Shown here in pieces: positions 43,311 through 54,127 of a stretch of 64,000 nucleotides of DNA. The DNA is taken from contig CM076995.1 in assembly GCA_039090855.1 (NCBI GenBank), positions 122,214,270 through 122,278,269 on the forward strand, in the 5' to 3' direction. Made by a program: the position numbers and the translations under genes. The DNA comes from Macrothele yani. Its lineage: Eukaryota > Arthropoda > Arachnida > Araneae > Macrothelidae. The notes under the pieces were generated by a model, which worked only from the letters and a program-made list of their open reading frames with translations, searched no databases and was not told where the DNA came from. Numbering within the stretch: position 1 is the stretch's first letter; each line of letters starts with the position of its first letter.

Positions 43311-44823
43311 ATGTCCGAAAGTCGATCATAATCAATATACCTGTGAATATTTCAAGAACCAATCGTCGTAAAAGCCTTGTGTAATAACATATTGCAAGAA
43401 CAACGGCAGACAAAAACAAGTTACAAAATTAAGTTTATTGAATTAATTAAGAAAATTTAAAAAATCAAATCACAGTGATTTTCGTGTTGAGTGCACAAAA
43501 CGGGCTAGAGCACTATGATTAATAAGAAATGTGGTGACCCTTTGCAGCCAGGCAAGCCTCGCACCACCGATTTCTCATGCTACTTATCAGGTTGCCCAAG
43601 AGCTCTGTTTGCAACAAGTCCAACTCCTGAAGAAGAGCAGCTTGGAGCTCCGGAATGGTCCTTGGTGGCGGATGACGGGCTGCAATTTGCCGCCCTAGTG
43701 CATCCCATGCATTCTCTATCGGATTCATATACGGAGATCTTCCTGGCCTCTCCATGTGTTGGATATCTTCACTTTGGAGAGAGTCATCTGCCTGCTGAGC
43801 GCCGAAGAGGCGTGCATTATCGTCCATGAATACTAGCTCTGGACCCACGGCACCTCTAGAAAGTCTCACATGAGGTTCAAGTATCTTGTCTCTTTACCTC
43901 AGAGCATTAATGTGGAGCTTTGTGCGCCCATTTAACATGATGCCTGCCCATATCATGACTCCACCACCATTAAATTGGTCTCTTTGCCTATTGTTTCTGG
44001 GATTGTAACGGGTTCCCTGTTCTCTCCAGAGAGTGGTTCGACGAGAATCAGTGTGTAAGCTGAACCTGGACTCATCAGTGAAGAGCACATTGCTCCACAG
44101 ACTCAGTGTCCAGTTTCGATGTTCCCGACTCCAGTTTAAATGGGTCCTCCTGTTCTCAGGGGTGAGCGGGAGACAAACTACTGGATGTCCGGCATAGAAA
44201 CCAGTTGCCCAGATCCCCTTGTAAACAATTTGTCTTGAAACTTTAGGTCCTGAGGTGGCGCCTCAAGCTCTGCATAGAGTTGCATGGCAAGACATCGTGT
44301 AATGACGACATGCAGTTCATGCATGATACCAGTCCTTCTGAGGGGTTATGACTCTTGGACGACATTGTACTGGTTGGCGTCTAACCTCTCCTGTGTCTTG
44401 GAACCTTCTCCAAAACTTGGAGATGACACTTTGCGGCACATTCTGTGCTCTGGAGACCGCCGTCTGTGACTGTCCTGATTCGATCTTTTCGAATATTCTA
44501 CCCTGAAAAAAATAGTCAACCTGGCGTCTTTGTTCCATATTACTTTTCTGATCACCGATGAGAACAACTCTTCTCACGGGGATTGCAAGAAAATGGAATA
44601 AGACACTCAGGGTAAGATAAGCTGTTTTTACGGAACTGCTAGATATTTGCATATCAAATGTCAGCAGACGTTATTTGACCGAATACTAAGATTGGTTTAG
44701 GTGTGTGACTAATCTACATATCAATGCCCGCTTTTCTATCGGGTTCAACCCTTTACTTTGTATGCCTTACCGATTATGCTTATCTCTTGTACGTCAGTGC
44801 ATTGCTCGGAATGACAACAACTT
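43311..44823 (-). mobile_element. Tc1-type transposon (ends approximate)
   Basis: Coding content is clear, but the ends are not. CACTCATGTCCGAAAGTCG near 43311 and, inverted, CATTCCGAGC near 44820 are only loosely similar, so boundaries are estimates. Confidence 0.6.
43519..44538 (-). pseudogene. Tc1 transposase, frameshifted
   Basis: The ATG at 44538 starts MEQRRQVDYFFQGRIFEKIE, with the helix-turn-helix NVPQSVISKFWRRFQDTGEV. After shifts, MLFTDESRFSLHTDSRRTTL holds the first Asp and GGGVMIWAGIMLNGRTKLHI follows. The last frame has LVFMDDNARLF (second Asp) and SPYMNPIENAWDALGRQIAA (Glu), ending CLAAKGHHISY at 43519. The middle (about 44090-44315) is the most damaged part. Same subfamily as the transposase at 2451-3505. 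Confidence 0.88.
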
Positions 44824-45624
44824 TGATATGAATTTTGTTTGATGGAAAAAGAAACATTAGTTCCAATACTGGACTCTAGGGGATAAGTAGCGCACTATTA
44901 CAGTACAGAAAAATACAAAAAGAAATGTAAAAAAGCTTATAGAATAGAGGCACGTTTTGTGATTACAAAACAACATGTTTGACATGATGTCCTCCTTTTT
45001 CTGAAACATGCGGAACTCACAAAACAGTATGTTCTTCAACAGATCGAAGTGTTTCACTGGAAATCTGGAATATCGTCTAAAATCAATGAAGTATCGATTA
45101 ACGGCGTCAAGCGCGAGCTATTGTTAAATGGAACATCTTTTTTAATTTCGGTCGGTCGAGCAAATTTAACATCTTTTCTTCCATCTTTTTCAATTCCGTC
45201 AGTTACTGGCACCGTGTTATGTTGTTTAGCATATTAATTATTGTTATCTCTGATCTATCGCCAGCAAAATATCGTATAAATTACGGGTCCCACGTGAAAA
45301 AGTTTTGAGTATTTTTTATTTCACTTCTAACCTAACATCACACAATTGCTGCTTTAATTGTGGGTACCGCGTGACGTTGTTCAGAGTTCTGTTTATTTTT
45401 ATGTTGATTACAGCAGCGCTCAAGTCCTGGGCTAACTGTGGACACCATGGGATGCTAGAACGTTAATCATTTTATTTCCGTTCTAACATCAGGAAACTGC
45501 CGGAATAATCAAGATCACTGTATGATACCGTTGGAGTTTTATTTGTTTTACCCACAGATTCGAGTGTAAGGATTTGATCTATAGAGAAATAAAATCGACT
45601 GAGTACCATGGTTCTCTTTGTATT
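44824..45624. other. Unannotated DNA
   Basis: No element recognised. Confidence 0.35.
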
Positions 45625-45626
45625 TA

Positions 45627-46370
45627 CCGTATTTTTCCGTGTATAAAACGATATTTGTTTTCAAAATTTTTAGACAAAAAATTGGGGATCGTCTTATAAC
45701 CAGTTGAGAGAACTCTGCGGTTACCACGGCGAAACTGCCAGTACCTCTTATCCCCCTCCCCACTACGACTTACAAGCAGTTATTCATGGTGGATTTACAG
45801 ATCAGATACAGTCTCTAGATGTTTCCATCAACAAGCCCTTCAAAGCCCTGATGAAAGAAGATTGTTATAAATGGATGCAGAAAGCAGGCAATAACTTGAC
45901 ACCGACAGGGAGAGTGAAAAAACCAACCATTACTGAGGTTTGCAAGTGGGTCCTAAACTCATCGAATGGAGTCAAGCAAGAGGTGGTTGTGAAGTCCTTC
46001 AAGAAATGTGGAATCAGCTATGCCATAGATGGAACTGAGGATGATCTAATAATATATATAGACAATGAGTCAGATGACCGCAGTGATGCAGTTGAGGTTG
46101 AAAAAAGTGATATGTCTGGAACAAATAGTGTTGAAGAAAGTGATGCATAATTTCATAGTTTCTATCTTAAAAATATTACCAAATTCCTAAATATAAATTT
46201 TCGAACTTCTTTTTCATATATATAATATTATCTAATTTCTAAATGTACTTCAATGATATTACCTAATTTCTAAAAAATATCAATTGTGTTCTTTTTTTGT
46301 AATAAAAGTATTGATTTCTTCATTTTTGGTTCGAAAAAGTAGGGGTCGTCTTATACACGGAAAAATACGG
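45627..46370 (+). mobile_element. Pogo/Tigger-like element, internally deleted
   Basis: Inverted ends CCGTATTTTTCCGTGTATAA and its complement (right end 46345-46370), flanked by TA at 45625-45626 and 46371-46372. 744 bp. Confidence 0.92.
45704..46150 (+). pseudogene. Pogo-type transposase C-terminus
   Basis: From about residue 19 the open frame reads YDLQAVIHGGFTDQIQSLDV then SINKPFKALMKEDCYKWM, the end of the DDE_1 catalytic domain (the QxLDVxxNKPFK block follows the last catalytic Asp). The C-terminal tail VVVKSFKKCGISYAIDGTED plus an acidic end is typical of Tigger-like proteins. The centromere-protein-B-like DNA-binding part and the catalytic core are absent. The ATG at 45704 is probably not original. 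Confidence 0.85.
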
Positions 46371-46925
46371 TAATTTATGCTAAGCATAAATCCCATAACA
46401 AGATCTTTGTGAGTGTGAAATATAATAAAAGGATTCCAGAAAAAAAAAAAACTTATTTACGTACATTATATTTATTCGCGTCACCCACGACCTTACCGAG
46501 CCACAGTCCGGTACATACCAAGTGGAATTAAATCATAACAACAAACAACAAAGTTTACTAATTCCTTACATTCAGCGGAACTTAGGTAAGCGAATTAATG
46601 AATGTTATTTACGTAAAACCAATGGAAGAAGATATGTGGGTCATAAGCATTTACTAAACTATGGCCGCAGCAGTAAGTACTTCGACTGTTTAGTTATTCA
46701 AAAACAATATGTATTATTATTATTATTACATATTATTCAGATGTAGATGAAAGTAAGAAGCGATCCTGACATCGACGAAATGTGATGTAGGTGCAAAAGT
46801 TCATCTGCTCAAGCTAAAATCTGACCTCAAGATAGAGAGAAAAGCTGAATTGCAAGTCTGTTACTGAAGGGGGATTGATAATTTTTGGTCTAGGATATCT
46901 ACAGGTTACATCCCATCGTGTTATA
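46371..46925. other. Unannotated DNA
   Basis: Nothing recognised between the pogo-like element and the next Tc1. Confidence 0.35.
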
Positions 46926-47310
46926 CACTATCTACCAACAAGTAATTGGACACCTGTGATAGCAAAGGAAAACGAAGTTTATTCACTTTCAATAGTTGGT
47001 GGAGCCTCCACGAGCGGCGATTACAGCTGCGACCCTCGGGGGCATACTCTCAACTAGGCGTTGTACGACGGCTAGCGGTATTTTCTTCCACTCGGCTTGG
47101 AGAAGACATGTCAGTTCCTTCACCGATTTCGGACGGTGGGGGCACCCCTTAAGTCGACGCTCCAACTCGACCCAGAGGTGCTCGATATGGTTAAGTTCCG
47201 GGCTCTGCGCAGGCCAGTCCATTCGATTAACCCCATTGTCACCATACCAAGCCATGGTGGACCTCGCAACAAGACAGGTTATAACGAAGTAAATTTCTCC
47301 GTCATTTTTG

Positions 47311-47382
47311 GTCTACGCCGGGATTCGAACCCGAGGCCTCTTATTCCGGAACAAGTCGCTCTACCAACTGAGCTACGCAGAC
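47311..47382 (-). other. tRNA-like sequence in the TRIM 3' LTR
   Basis: 72 nt beginning GTCTGCGTAGCTCAGTTGG and ending GGTTCGAATCCCGGCGTAGAC in two parts. Acceptor stem GTCTGCG/CGTAGAC has one G-T pair; the D arm and T arm are standard and contain good A and B boxes. The anticodon stem closes a 6-nt TCCGGA loop, one base short of a real tRNA. Confidence 0.88.
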
Positions 47383-47734
47383 ATTTGTTCTGATTCCTAT
47401 CTGCCTTTATGTCGTGTGCGTCCTGCTGGCAGGTACGTCACAACCCCCCCCCCGAAAGAGGGCCGGGGGCATGTCCCACGGGTCAGCCGTGACCATGAAT
47501 CGTTGCAGGCAGCCATCCACTGTAGAACGTGCACTTGAGAACTCCCAGTCAATCTGCTGTGTGGAATGCAACATCTCACATTTTTATTTTTCGAAGCGCT
47601 GGAGAAGGAATTCTCCGATTTTTCCTGTCTCGCGGTGTGGAAATATCATCACACCAATGCGAGATTTTGAACGGCCGGGTCATCCGGATAGTTCGGGCGC
47701 CATTATAACGAAGTAAATTTCTCCGTCATTTTTG

Positions 47735-47806
47735 GTCTACGCCGGGATTCGAACCCGAGGCCGCTTATTCCGGAACAAGTCGCTCTACCAACTGAGCTAC
47801 GCAGAC
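47735..47806 (-). other. tRNA-like sequence in the TRIM 5' LTR
   Basis: Same 72-nt sequence as at 47311-47382 with one difference visible in the variable region. Being inside the 5' LTR it could supply an internal Pol III promoter. Confidence 0.88.
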
Positions 47807-48535
47807 ATTTGTTCTGATTGCTATGTGCCTTTATGTTGTGTGCGTCCTGCTGGCAGGTACGTCACAAGGTGGCATTGTCATACTGAAAGTTACATGGGTC
47901 CGCCCCGTAAAACTGCCACAACGTAGGAAGCGCATGGTCATCCAAAATGGTGCAGTAGGTCTCGGCGTTGAGTCTACCAGGAATTGCGACCAAGGGTCCC
48001 GTGCCATACCAGGAGAAACACTCCCATAACATAATTCCACCGCCGCCGAACTTCACACTTGGCACAATACATTCCGGCAGGAGGCGTTCTCCAGGCAGAC
48101 GCCAAACCCAGACCCTGCCATCCAAACAGTAGAGGGTGAACCTTGATTCATCGCTCCAGAGAACCTGTTTCCACTGTTCAACGGTCCACTGTCGATGTTC
48201 TTTGCACGACGTTAGCCGAGCAGCGCTATTGGACTTGGTGATCAAAGGCTTATGGGAGGCAGCACGTCCATGATAACCGAGCAGATGGACTTCCTTACGG
48301 ATGGTATTCATTGAAAGAACACTCCCGGATGCCTGTTGAAACTCCTCGCGGATGTGACCCATCGATTTGGTGCGGATCTTCCAAATTTCTCTGGCCAGCA
48401 CCTGTCGGTTTCTAACTCCCAGTTTTGTGGGTCTGCCGGGTCGGGTCACATTCCGACAGTCACCTCTCATCTTCCACTTGCCAATCACGTAGGCCACTGT
48501 CGATTTTGGGTACTTCAACTAGCTGGATATGTCAC

Positions 48536-49248
48536 TGTAACGTATACTATACATTCAGTTTCTTTTTGATTTTACTATCTCTTGTTATTTTATTTTCTTA
48601 TGTAAATTATCTTCTCACTTAACGAGATGTTGTTTCTCCCGCTGAATTGTATGTAGCAACGAGTGTAAGTCATGACGTGGTGGTATGCAGTATATATAGG
48701 CGCGCTGAAGTATGCCAAGGAGGTTTGTTTTATATGTCATAGGTTCTTCCTGATTATTGATATGCGATTTACCTACGTTTCTACGATATTACGATAGTAC
48801 GAAAGTTCGGGCTATCAGTAGTTGTGTTATTTTGGAGTGTGTATTTGAGTAATACCAGGAGCTCCCCAATAAAAGGTTAAAAGTGAGTACGTTTTCTTAG
48901 TTCATTTTATTGTCAGACCTCTGTCTGGCCGTTAAGTCTATTTCATTGAGTGTTTTCGTTAAGGTCAGGGTATATTGTGTTTACCGCTCTAATAAGGAGC
49001 CTTCAAGGTACTAATGTACTAAAACCGAAGTTATATTACTGATATTCAAGATAATGAGGAACGCTGAGTAAAAATAAATTCCATATTCTTGGAATTTATT
49101 GCACGTGCGTGTCTTACCTAAACAAACTCTAGCACTTTGAAGATTAAGCACACTTTAGCTACGTCAAGTAACCTTTCAATAACCCTAACGTGACTTAACG
49201 TAGGCTTTCCTGCACTACACGTCCAGCCGGAGAATTTTATTCATTATA
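48536..49248 (+). mobile_element. Solo LTR A
   Basis: 713 bp starting TGTAACGTATACTATAC and ending TTTTATTCATTATA, flanked by TCAC at 48532-48535 and 49249-49252. It contains a TATA box (AGTATATATAGGCG near 48690) and AATAAAAGG near 48868. Excising it with one TCAC restores the transposase frame RSIRDISS. No internal retroelement sequence remains. Orientation follows the TATA-then-AATAAA order. Confidence 0.92.
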
Positions 49249-49455
49249 TCACGTATGGATCGGCCATTTCTGTGATACCCGACGATTACACCTTTCTCGA
49301 AATCAGAGAGCTCCGAACTGCGTGGCATCTTGCATGCGACTGGTTGCGTTGTTGTTTCCCACACCATATTTAACGGCGACGGCCGTGACGCGTATCAGGA
49401 CCGCAGATATCGTCGATTTGCAGGGATGTCCCATTACTTGTTGGTAGATAGTGTG

Positions 49456-49837
49456 TATTATTCTAAAGCTCTCGTCAGTACAAGCTCTTCCTGTGTGTGT
49501 GTGTGTGTGGGGGGGGGGGGCTTGCTACGATGCACAGTTTTCATAGCATAAAAATGCATTTTTATAATGAATTTTATCACATTTAGCATCAGGTTCACGT
49601 AATTTACGCAGATTGTAAAGAGATATTTTTACGTTTTGCGTAAAACTGATGAAATAATATATATTCAGCGATAGCTTAGTAAAATCTATTGTTAAGTAAC
49701 AATAGATTTAACTATTGTTGCGTTACTTCATGAGACAACATTCAAAAATCAGATTTCAACAATAGTTTTGACGACTTCCGTTACCTATTTTCGTTACATC
49801 GAAATTTTCCCTTGGGATTTATTTTACTGCCGTCATA
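49456..49837. other. Unannotated DNA with TG and poly(G) runs
   Basis: TGTGTGTGTG then a run of about 12 G at 49495-49521. A perfect 13-bp hairpin with a 2-nt loop (AAATCTATTGTTA arms) lies at 49682-49709. No gene. Confidence 0.6.
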
Positions 49838-50050
49838 AAAGTTGCATAGCATCACAAGTTAGTAAAATCATGCAATACATTGATTATGCTGCGCTTTCCA
49901 ACGTAACAGAAATAATTACTCAAGTTATGAGGATAATGGCTGTGGAATAAATCTCGCTCCTGTGCCCTGACTTTTGACCCCATTTCAATGATATTAAACT
50001 GAATTGGTTCAGTATACCTCCGGAACAACATACTAAAGTTTTGTCTTTCA
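49838..50050 (-). repeat. Dispersed repeat R2, copy 3 (partial)
   Basis: Minus strand reads ACAAAACTTTAGTATGTTG, GGTCAAAAGTCAGGGCACAG then GAGCGAGATTTATTCC, and CATGATTTTACTAACTTG, the 3' third of R2. It abuts the 3' end of the LINE ORF1 relic. Confidence 0.82.
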
Positions 50051-52303
50051 AAATCGTTTTATTGGGAAAACTAAAGGGTACAGGAAAGTCGGGCACATAC
50101 AATGAAGAGAAACAGATGAAATCGTGAGCAAAGTACATGGATTAATGCAGGGCAATCATCAAGAAATAGTGATTCTTATACACTGGGCAACACAAATATT
50201 CTCGTGAGCAGAGATACGGGAAAATGGCATAGAGAAAAATACGAATTACATTGAGATACCATATTTATAATACAATTTACGAAATGCGTGACGCTTATTA
50301 AAACGGGCACGCAGGAAATCATCATAAGAGGCATAGTCACTTGGCAAAGGAGACTCATTAAAGAGTGAAGCACGGCGGCGGTGCTTACGGCGGCGTTTCC
50401 GAGAAGCACCATCAGAGGAAGGCTGAAGAGGAGACAATCGATCAATGGGCTCGAACAAGGGATCACTAGGAGTTGCAGGCGATGAAGCAGGAGCAGGTGG
50501 AAGAGTTGCTGAGGAGAGAACTGAGGTTGTGGCTGCAGAAAATGATGTAGTCGGAGACTGAGAAGCACACTGGAGGCTGGAAGAGGCAAACACCATTGGC
50601 GGAGTGACAGACGAGTCAAGCGGAGAACAAGAAGAGCAAACGTGCAAGGATGAGCTGAGTGGAGACCTTGCAGGAGAAGATTGCGAAAGTTCAGCAACAG
50701 GAGAAATTGACAAAGAAACAGTAGAACGGACACACTGTGAGGCTGAAGTAGACCAGGCGAAGTAGAAGAAATATCTAGCAGAGAAGTTTAGTGAGGTGGC
50801 GAAGGTGATCGTGAAAGGCAGAAATCAGAAGCCTCAATTTAGAAGAATTCGAGAGCATTGTCTCGCTCCAGACGAGCAGCCTTATAGGCGCTCGTGAAGC
50901 GAAAATGTCTCCTACGGGGTTTGGGAAACTTGAGAAGTTCAAGATGCTTCAGAACTGTGACAGTCCCCATTTTTTCAACCTCTCTATGAGACAAAGTAGC
51001 AAGGAGGCGGTGCTGAGAGGCGGAGAGATGAGCGAACGGGTCTGGGGGAGCATCGGAAGTATCGTAAAGTGAAGTTTCTGCTGATGAAGGGAAAACGGGT
51101 ATCGTAGACGACAAAGCTAGAAGAGAGACAAGCAAGGAATCAAGAACATTTCCGGGAGTTGATGAAGAGACATTAAAGGGTATGGCAGCAGACGACGAAG
51201 CAGAGTTTATAGACACAGTAACAGGCAAAATGCACTGGGATCTGGTGCAGTCAGCAGAGAAGGGACAACTGGATAGAACGGTCTCCGTAACACCGTAGAG
51301 CTGGACCTCAGGGGTAGAGACAGTGCCCATTGTGTGACGTATACTCTAAATTAACTTTCCTTTTTTGTTTCTTTCCCTATATAAATCTTGAGTTTATTCT
51401 CAGGTATACTTCACACTTAACGCGATATCTTTTCTCTCAAACGAATACTGTTGGCAAAATAATTGAGGTTGAATGAACGTGACGTATGCCTGTTATTTGA
51501 TAAGAACGAGAGATATAAACTACGAGTAAACTGTTGCTAGCGTTGTGTTGGAGAGCGATTAATGTGTAGCGTTGTGGAACGTAGCGTTGTTGGTGTGTGG
51601 TGTGTTTAATGTTGACACCAATTTGTTATGTGAAGTGCTACATCGAGAAATAAAGCATATTTTCCGTAAGTTTGACTTCTGCTTTTTTAAATGTTTCGTC
51701 TGGCCGTTAAGGTTTAACTTAGGAACTTTGTCATCGTATGGTGATGTTTTAAAATAACGTAGCAGTACGACAAGACATTTACGTTATAATTGGTAAAGAA
51801 GAGGACATACAGTGGCAGGAGAAGAATGCGACGAGGAAGAAGACATTGGGCGTTTTAATAAAGTCTTGGTGGAAGATAGGCCTGATGGAGGCGATCAAGG
51901 TGGCGTGGTGGTGGATGAAGAAGTAACATCCAGGAGAGAAGACGGGAGCAGATGAGTAGATAATATGGTGTCCTCAGGGATGAGGGAAGAAGAAAAATCA
52001 GGGTCCTGGAACAATCCACCCTAACCGGGCAGAGACACTAACAGGGAAGGTCTGACAGGCAGTGAGGTAGAAGTAGGAGTACCAAAAGATGAAGCCGAAG
52101 CATGAACAATGTCTTTATCTGGGCATGAAGCAGATAAATGAGTGAGCGATTTGCAGATAAAACAATGAAGAGCAGTATAGATATGAATAGTGTGAATATG
52201 ACGGCCACAGACTACTTGGAAGGTGGTGGGACAGGAATTAATGATGGTTTCGTCTGGAAACACGACGAGGGCCTGTCGTCGGAAATTAAGATAAGGACGA
52301 GCA
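50051..52303 (-). pseudogene. LINE ORF1 (gag-like) relic with its own 3' end
   Basis: From the 5' break at 52303 the minus strand reads RPYLNFRRQALVVFPDETI then CFICKSLTHLSASCPDKD, a CCHC zinc knuckle (C-x2-C-x4-H-x4-C) as in ORF1 of I/Jockey-type LINEs. Next come Ser/Thr/Pro-rich blocks (51330-50839 and 50713-50246), ending KRRRKHRRRASLFNESPLPS and FRKLYYKYGISM. Frameshifts, stops and a solo LTR break it. No reverse transcriptase follows; 180 bp past the last frame is AATAAA (50067-50062) and then R2. It may be an ORF1-only derivative or a deleted LINE. Confidence 0.65.
51333..51788 (+). mobile_element. Solo LTR B
   Basis: 456 bp starting TGTGACGTATACTCTAA and ending TTTACGTTATA, flanked by ATTG at 51329-51332 and 51789... 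(A51789-G51792). It has a TATA-like AGAGATATAAACTA and AATAAAGC near 51652. It shares with LTR A the start, GTCTGGCCGTTAAG, and the end, and shares its termini with the TRIM LTRs. Confidence 0.9.
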
Positions 52304-52326
52304 CCTTGCTCGTCCTTATCTTAATT
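52284..52326. repeat. Perfect 20-bp hairpin at the LINE 5' break
   Basis: Arms 52284-52303 and 52307-52326 (AATTAAGATAAGGACGAGCA and its complement) around CCT. The left arm is ORF1 coding sequence (RPYLN on the minus strand); the right arm is its inverted copy, beyond which homology ends. Confidence 0.95.
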
Positions 52327-52789
52327 CATGAATTATACACGATGAATTATATTAGAGCTTTAACGAATCTTTTAGAAACAGTGATACCCGAAATTTAACC
52401 AATCTTTCTTGGAAAAAAAAGACTAAAAAAAAAAAAATACCTGCAAGCTCATTTGTTCCAGAAAGATTTGGGAACACTCTTTCTTCAAAAATTAATGTTA
52501 GTAGCAAATTAATGCGAAATCTGTTGTAGTTATACCAACCATGATAGAAATGTTAAAACCAGTAAACTGCTGTTTAAAAGAATGTAGAACACATGGGGTC
52601 TTTTTAAAGGCACGTCCGTCAGTTTTATATGAGATAATTGTGTTTTATGAAAACTCTTAGTTTACGGGAAATAGAAAATGATGTTGCTGAAGATATTTAT
52701 TTCATGTAAAAATGAATAAAAATTGAAAAAAGTTATCGTACAAGGAGCGACAAATCTGAGCTTGCACCCGGGCGGCAAATGCTCTTGAC
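52327..52789. other. Unannotated AT-rich DNA
   Basis: Nothing recognised. A-rich run near 52420-52435. Confidence 0.35.
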
Positions 52790-53554
52790 ACGTCCCTGCC
52801 GCCGGCCCACTCGAGTCCTATTGCTAATGTCCCTTCCCAGGACTGAACAGCTGTCTTGGTGCGATTACTTCCGTTTTCAGTTATTTCGCGCTGACGGGAG
52901 GATGCTAATCTGGCGGAAAATGCACGAAGCAAAGCACCTGTCATGTCAACCAGGAACTGTTCAAGCTGTTGGAGGCTCGGTTATGGTCTAGGTCGTGGCT
53001 TAACTGTCACACATTGTGACTACTGGTACGTCTAGGTGCTTCTCTGACCGGTCCACGCTACGTTTCTATTCTTCGCAAACCATCTACATCCGTTCAGAGT
53101 CATCATGCCGTCACAGGGTATTGGAATCTTCCGGAAGAAAATGCACTTCCGCACAGAGCCGTAGTGACTAGAGCATGGCTAGAAGAGCATTCCGCATAAG
53201 TTCACACCCTAGAATAACCTCTTAGTTCACCGGACATGAGTCCTGTGGAAAATCTTTGGGATGCTGTGGAAAGGACCGTTCGAGCTTTGGGTCCTCCACC
53301 TATCATTGTAAAAAATAAGTGGTATGAATTCACGGAAATTTTCTGAAAATAACGTGCAGCTAAGTTGCCGATAGGTATCAGTCTCTTTAAAAAATTTCCG
53401 TTTTTTAAAGAACCCTTTCATTTTAAGTTCCGTATTTTCACAGATATTTCCGTAGACAGAAATTCCGTTTATTTCAGAAAAGTCCATTTTTAGTTTTTCC
53501 GTATTTAAACTGAAATTCCGCAAAATCAACAACGCTGTACAGCACTCACCCCCA

Positions 53555-53650
53555 GATAATCCTTCCGGTGAGATCAGGATCGAACATCCGACGCTACAGC
53601 TCGCCGAATACGTAACTTGCGCCTTAACCAACTGAGCCATAAACGCTCGG
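53555..53650 (-). mobile_element. tRNA-derived SINE head (family 4)
   Basis: Minus strand: TATGGCTCAGTTGGTTAAGG (A box) and GATGTTCGATCCTGATC (B box). Sixty-odd base pairs of tRNA-like sequence inside element X; no SINE body was identified. Confidence 0.6.
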
Positions 53651-53931
53651 CAACGTGACTCACGTACATATTAAAACGAATTCCCGGACAAAGAAATTTT
53701 GTTTTTTGTCAATGTGATTGATTTTGTTATTTTATTTTCTGTTGGAGCTTATTATTTTTCTGAACAGGCTTGTAATTTTTTTTTCCTATAGGAGGACTTT
53801 TCAAAAATTAAGCATTTTTCATCGTATGTATTCGAAGCAACAAATTGCTTTGCAGCATGATTTTTTTAAACTGACAATGACTTTCATTTACCTTTAAAAA
53901 AGGTGAAACGTACTTTTTATAGTATTATCTC

Positions 53932-53972
<41 letters not shown>
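53932..53972. repeat. (CA)n microsatellite
   Basis: About 20 CA units with one CG interruption near the left end. Confidence 0.95.
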
Positions 53973-53975
<3 letters not shown>

Positions 53976-54127
53976 CCTAAATATAAAATTTACTATTGAT
54001 AGCTACAATAGCTTTTGTCTTAAGTTGTCCAAAGACTGATACACAGACATCGTATAAACATCAGTACAATAAGTACCCGGTTTCATGCAGTAGTACATTG
54101 TATAATAAATAGCTGGTGCACCAAATA

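Larger units (their letters stand above)
47280..47866 (-). mobile_element. TRIM (miniature LTR element), copy 2, complete
   Basis: 587 bp, flanked by the 4-bp duplication AGGT (47276-47279 and 47867-47870) inside the transposase. Two LTRs of 163 bp each (5' LTR 47704-47866; 3' LTR 47280-47442, element on the minus strand) start TGTGACGTACCTGCC and end CTTCGTTATA. The 261-bp body has no protein. One base after the 5' LTR is TGGCGCCCGAAC (complement of 47691-47702), and a G-rich tract immediately precedes the 3' LTR. Confidence 0.94.
46989..49328 (-). pseudogene. Tc1 transposase in three pieces
   Basis: Piece 1 starts at the ATG 49328: MPRSSELSDFEKGVIVGYHR then NGRSIRD. After the solo LTR, piece 2 continues ISS, a stop, [59 protein letters not shown] (first Asp), [15 protein letters not shown] and FQYDNAT (second Asp). 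After the TRIM, piece 3 gives CLVARSTMAWYGDNGVNRMD and SPELNHIEHLWVELERRL (Glu), ending IAARGGSTNY. Apart from the insertions it has one visible in-frame stop, so the host was nearly intact when hit. Confidence 0.93.
46926..49455 (-). mobile_element. Tc1-type transposon hosting a TRIM and a solo LTR
   Basis: Left end CACTATCTACCAACAAGTAA (46926) and right end TTACTTGTTGGTAGATAGTG (to 49453) are inverted, next to TA. Subtracting the TRIM and the LTR with their 4-bp duplications leaves about 1.22 kb, a full Tc1. Confidence 0.94.

Noticed and set aside
47311..47382. tRNA gene pair (47311-47382 and 47735-47806)
   Set aside because: Both lie at the same place in the two LTRs and the anticodon loop has six bases; they are LTR parts, not tRNA genes.
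50176..50733. 185-codon minus-strand frame rich in Leu, resembling membrane segments
   Set aside because: It is the shifted frame of the Ser/Pro-rich LINE ORF1; the neighbouring frame 50246-50713 has the expected basic and charged C-terminus.
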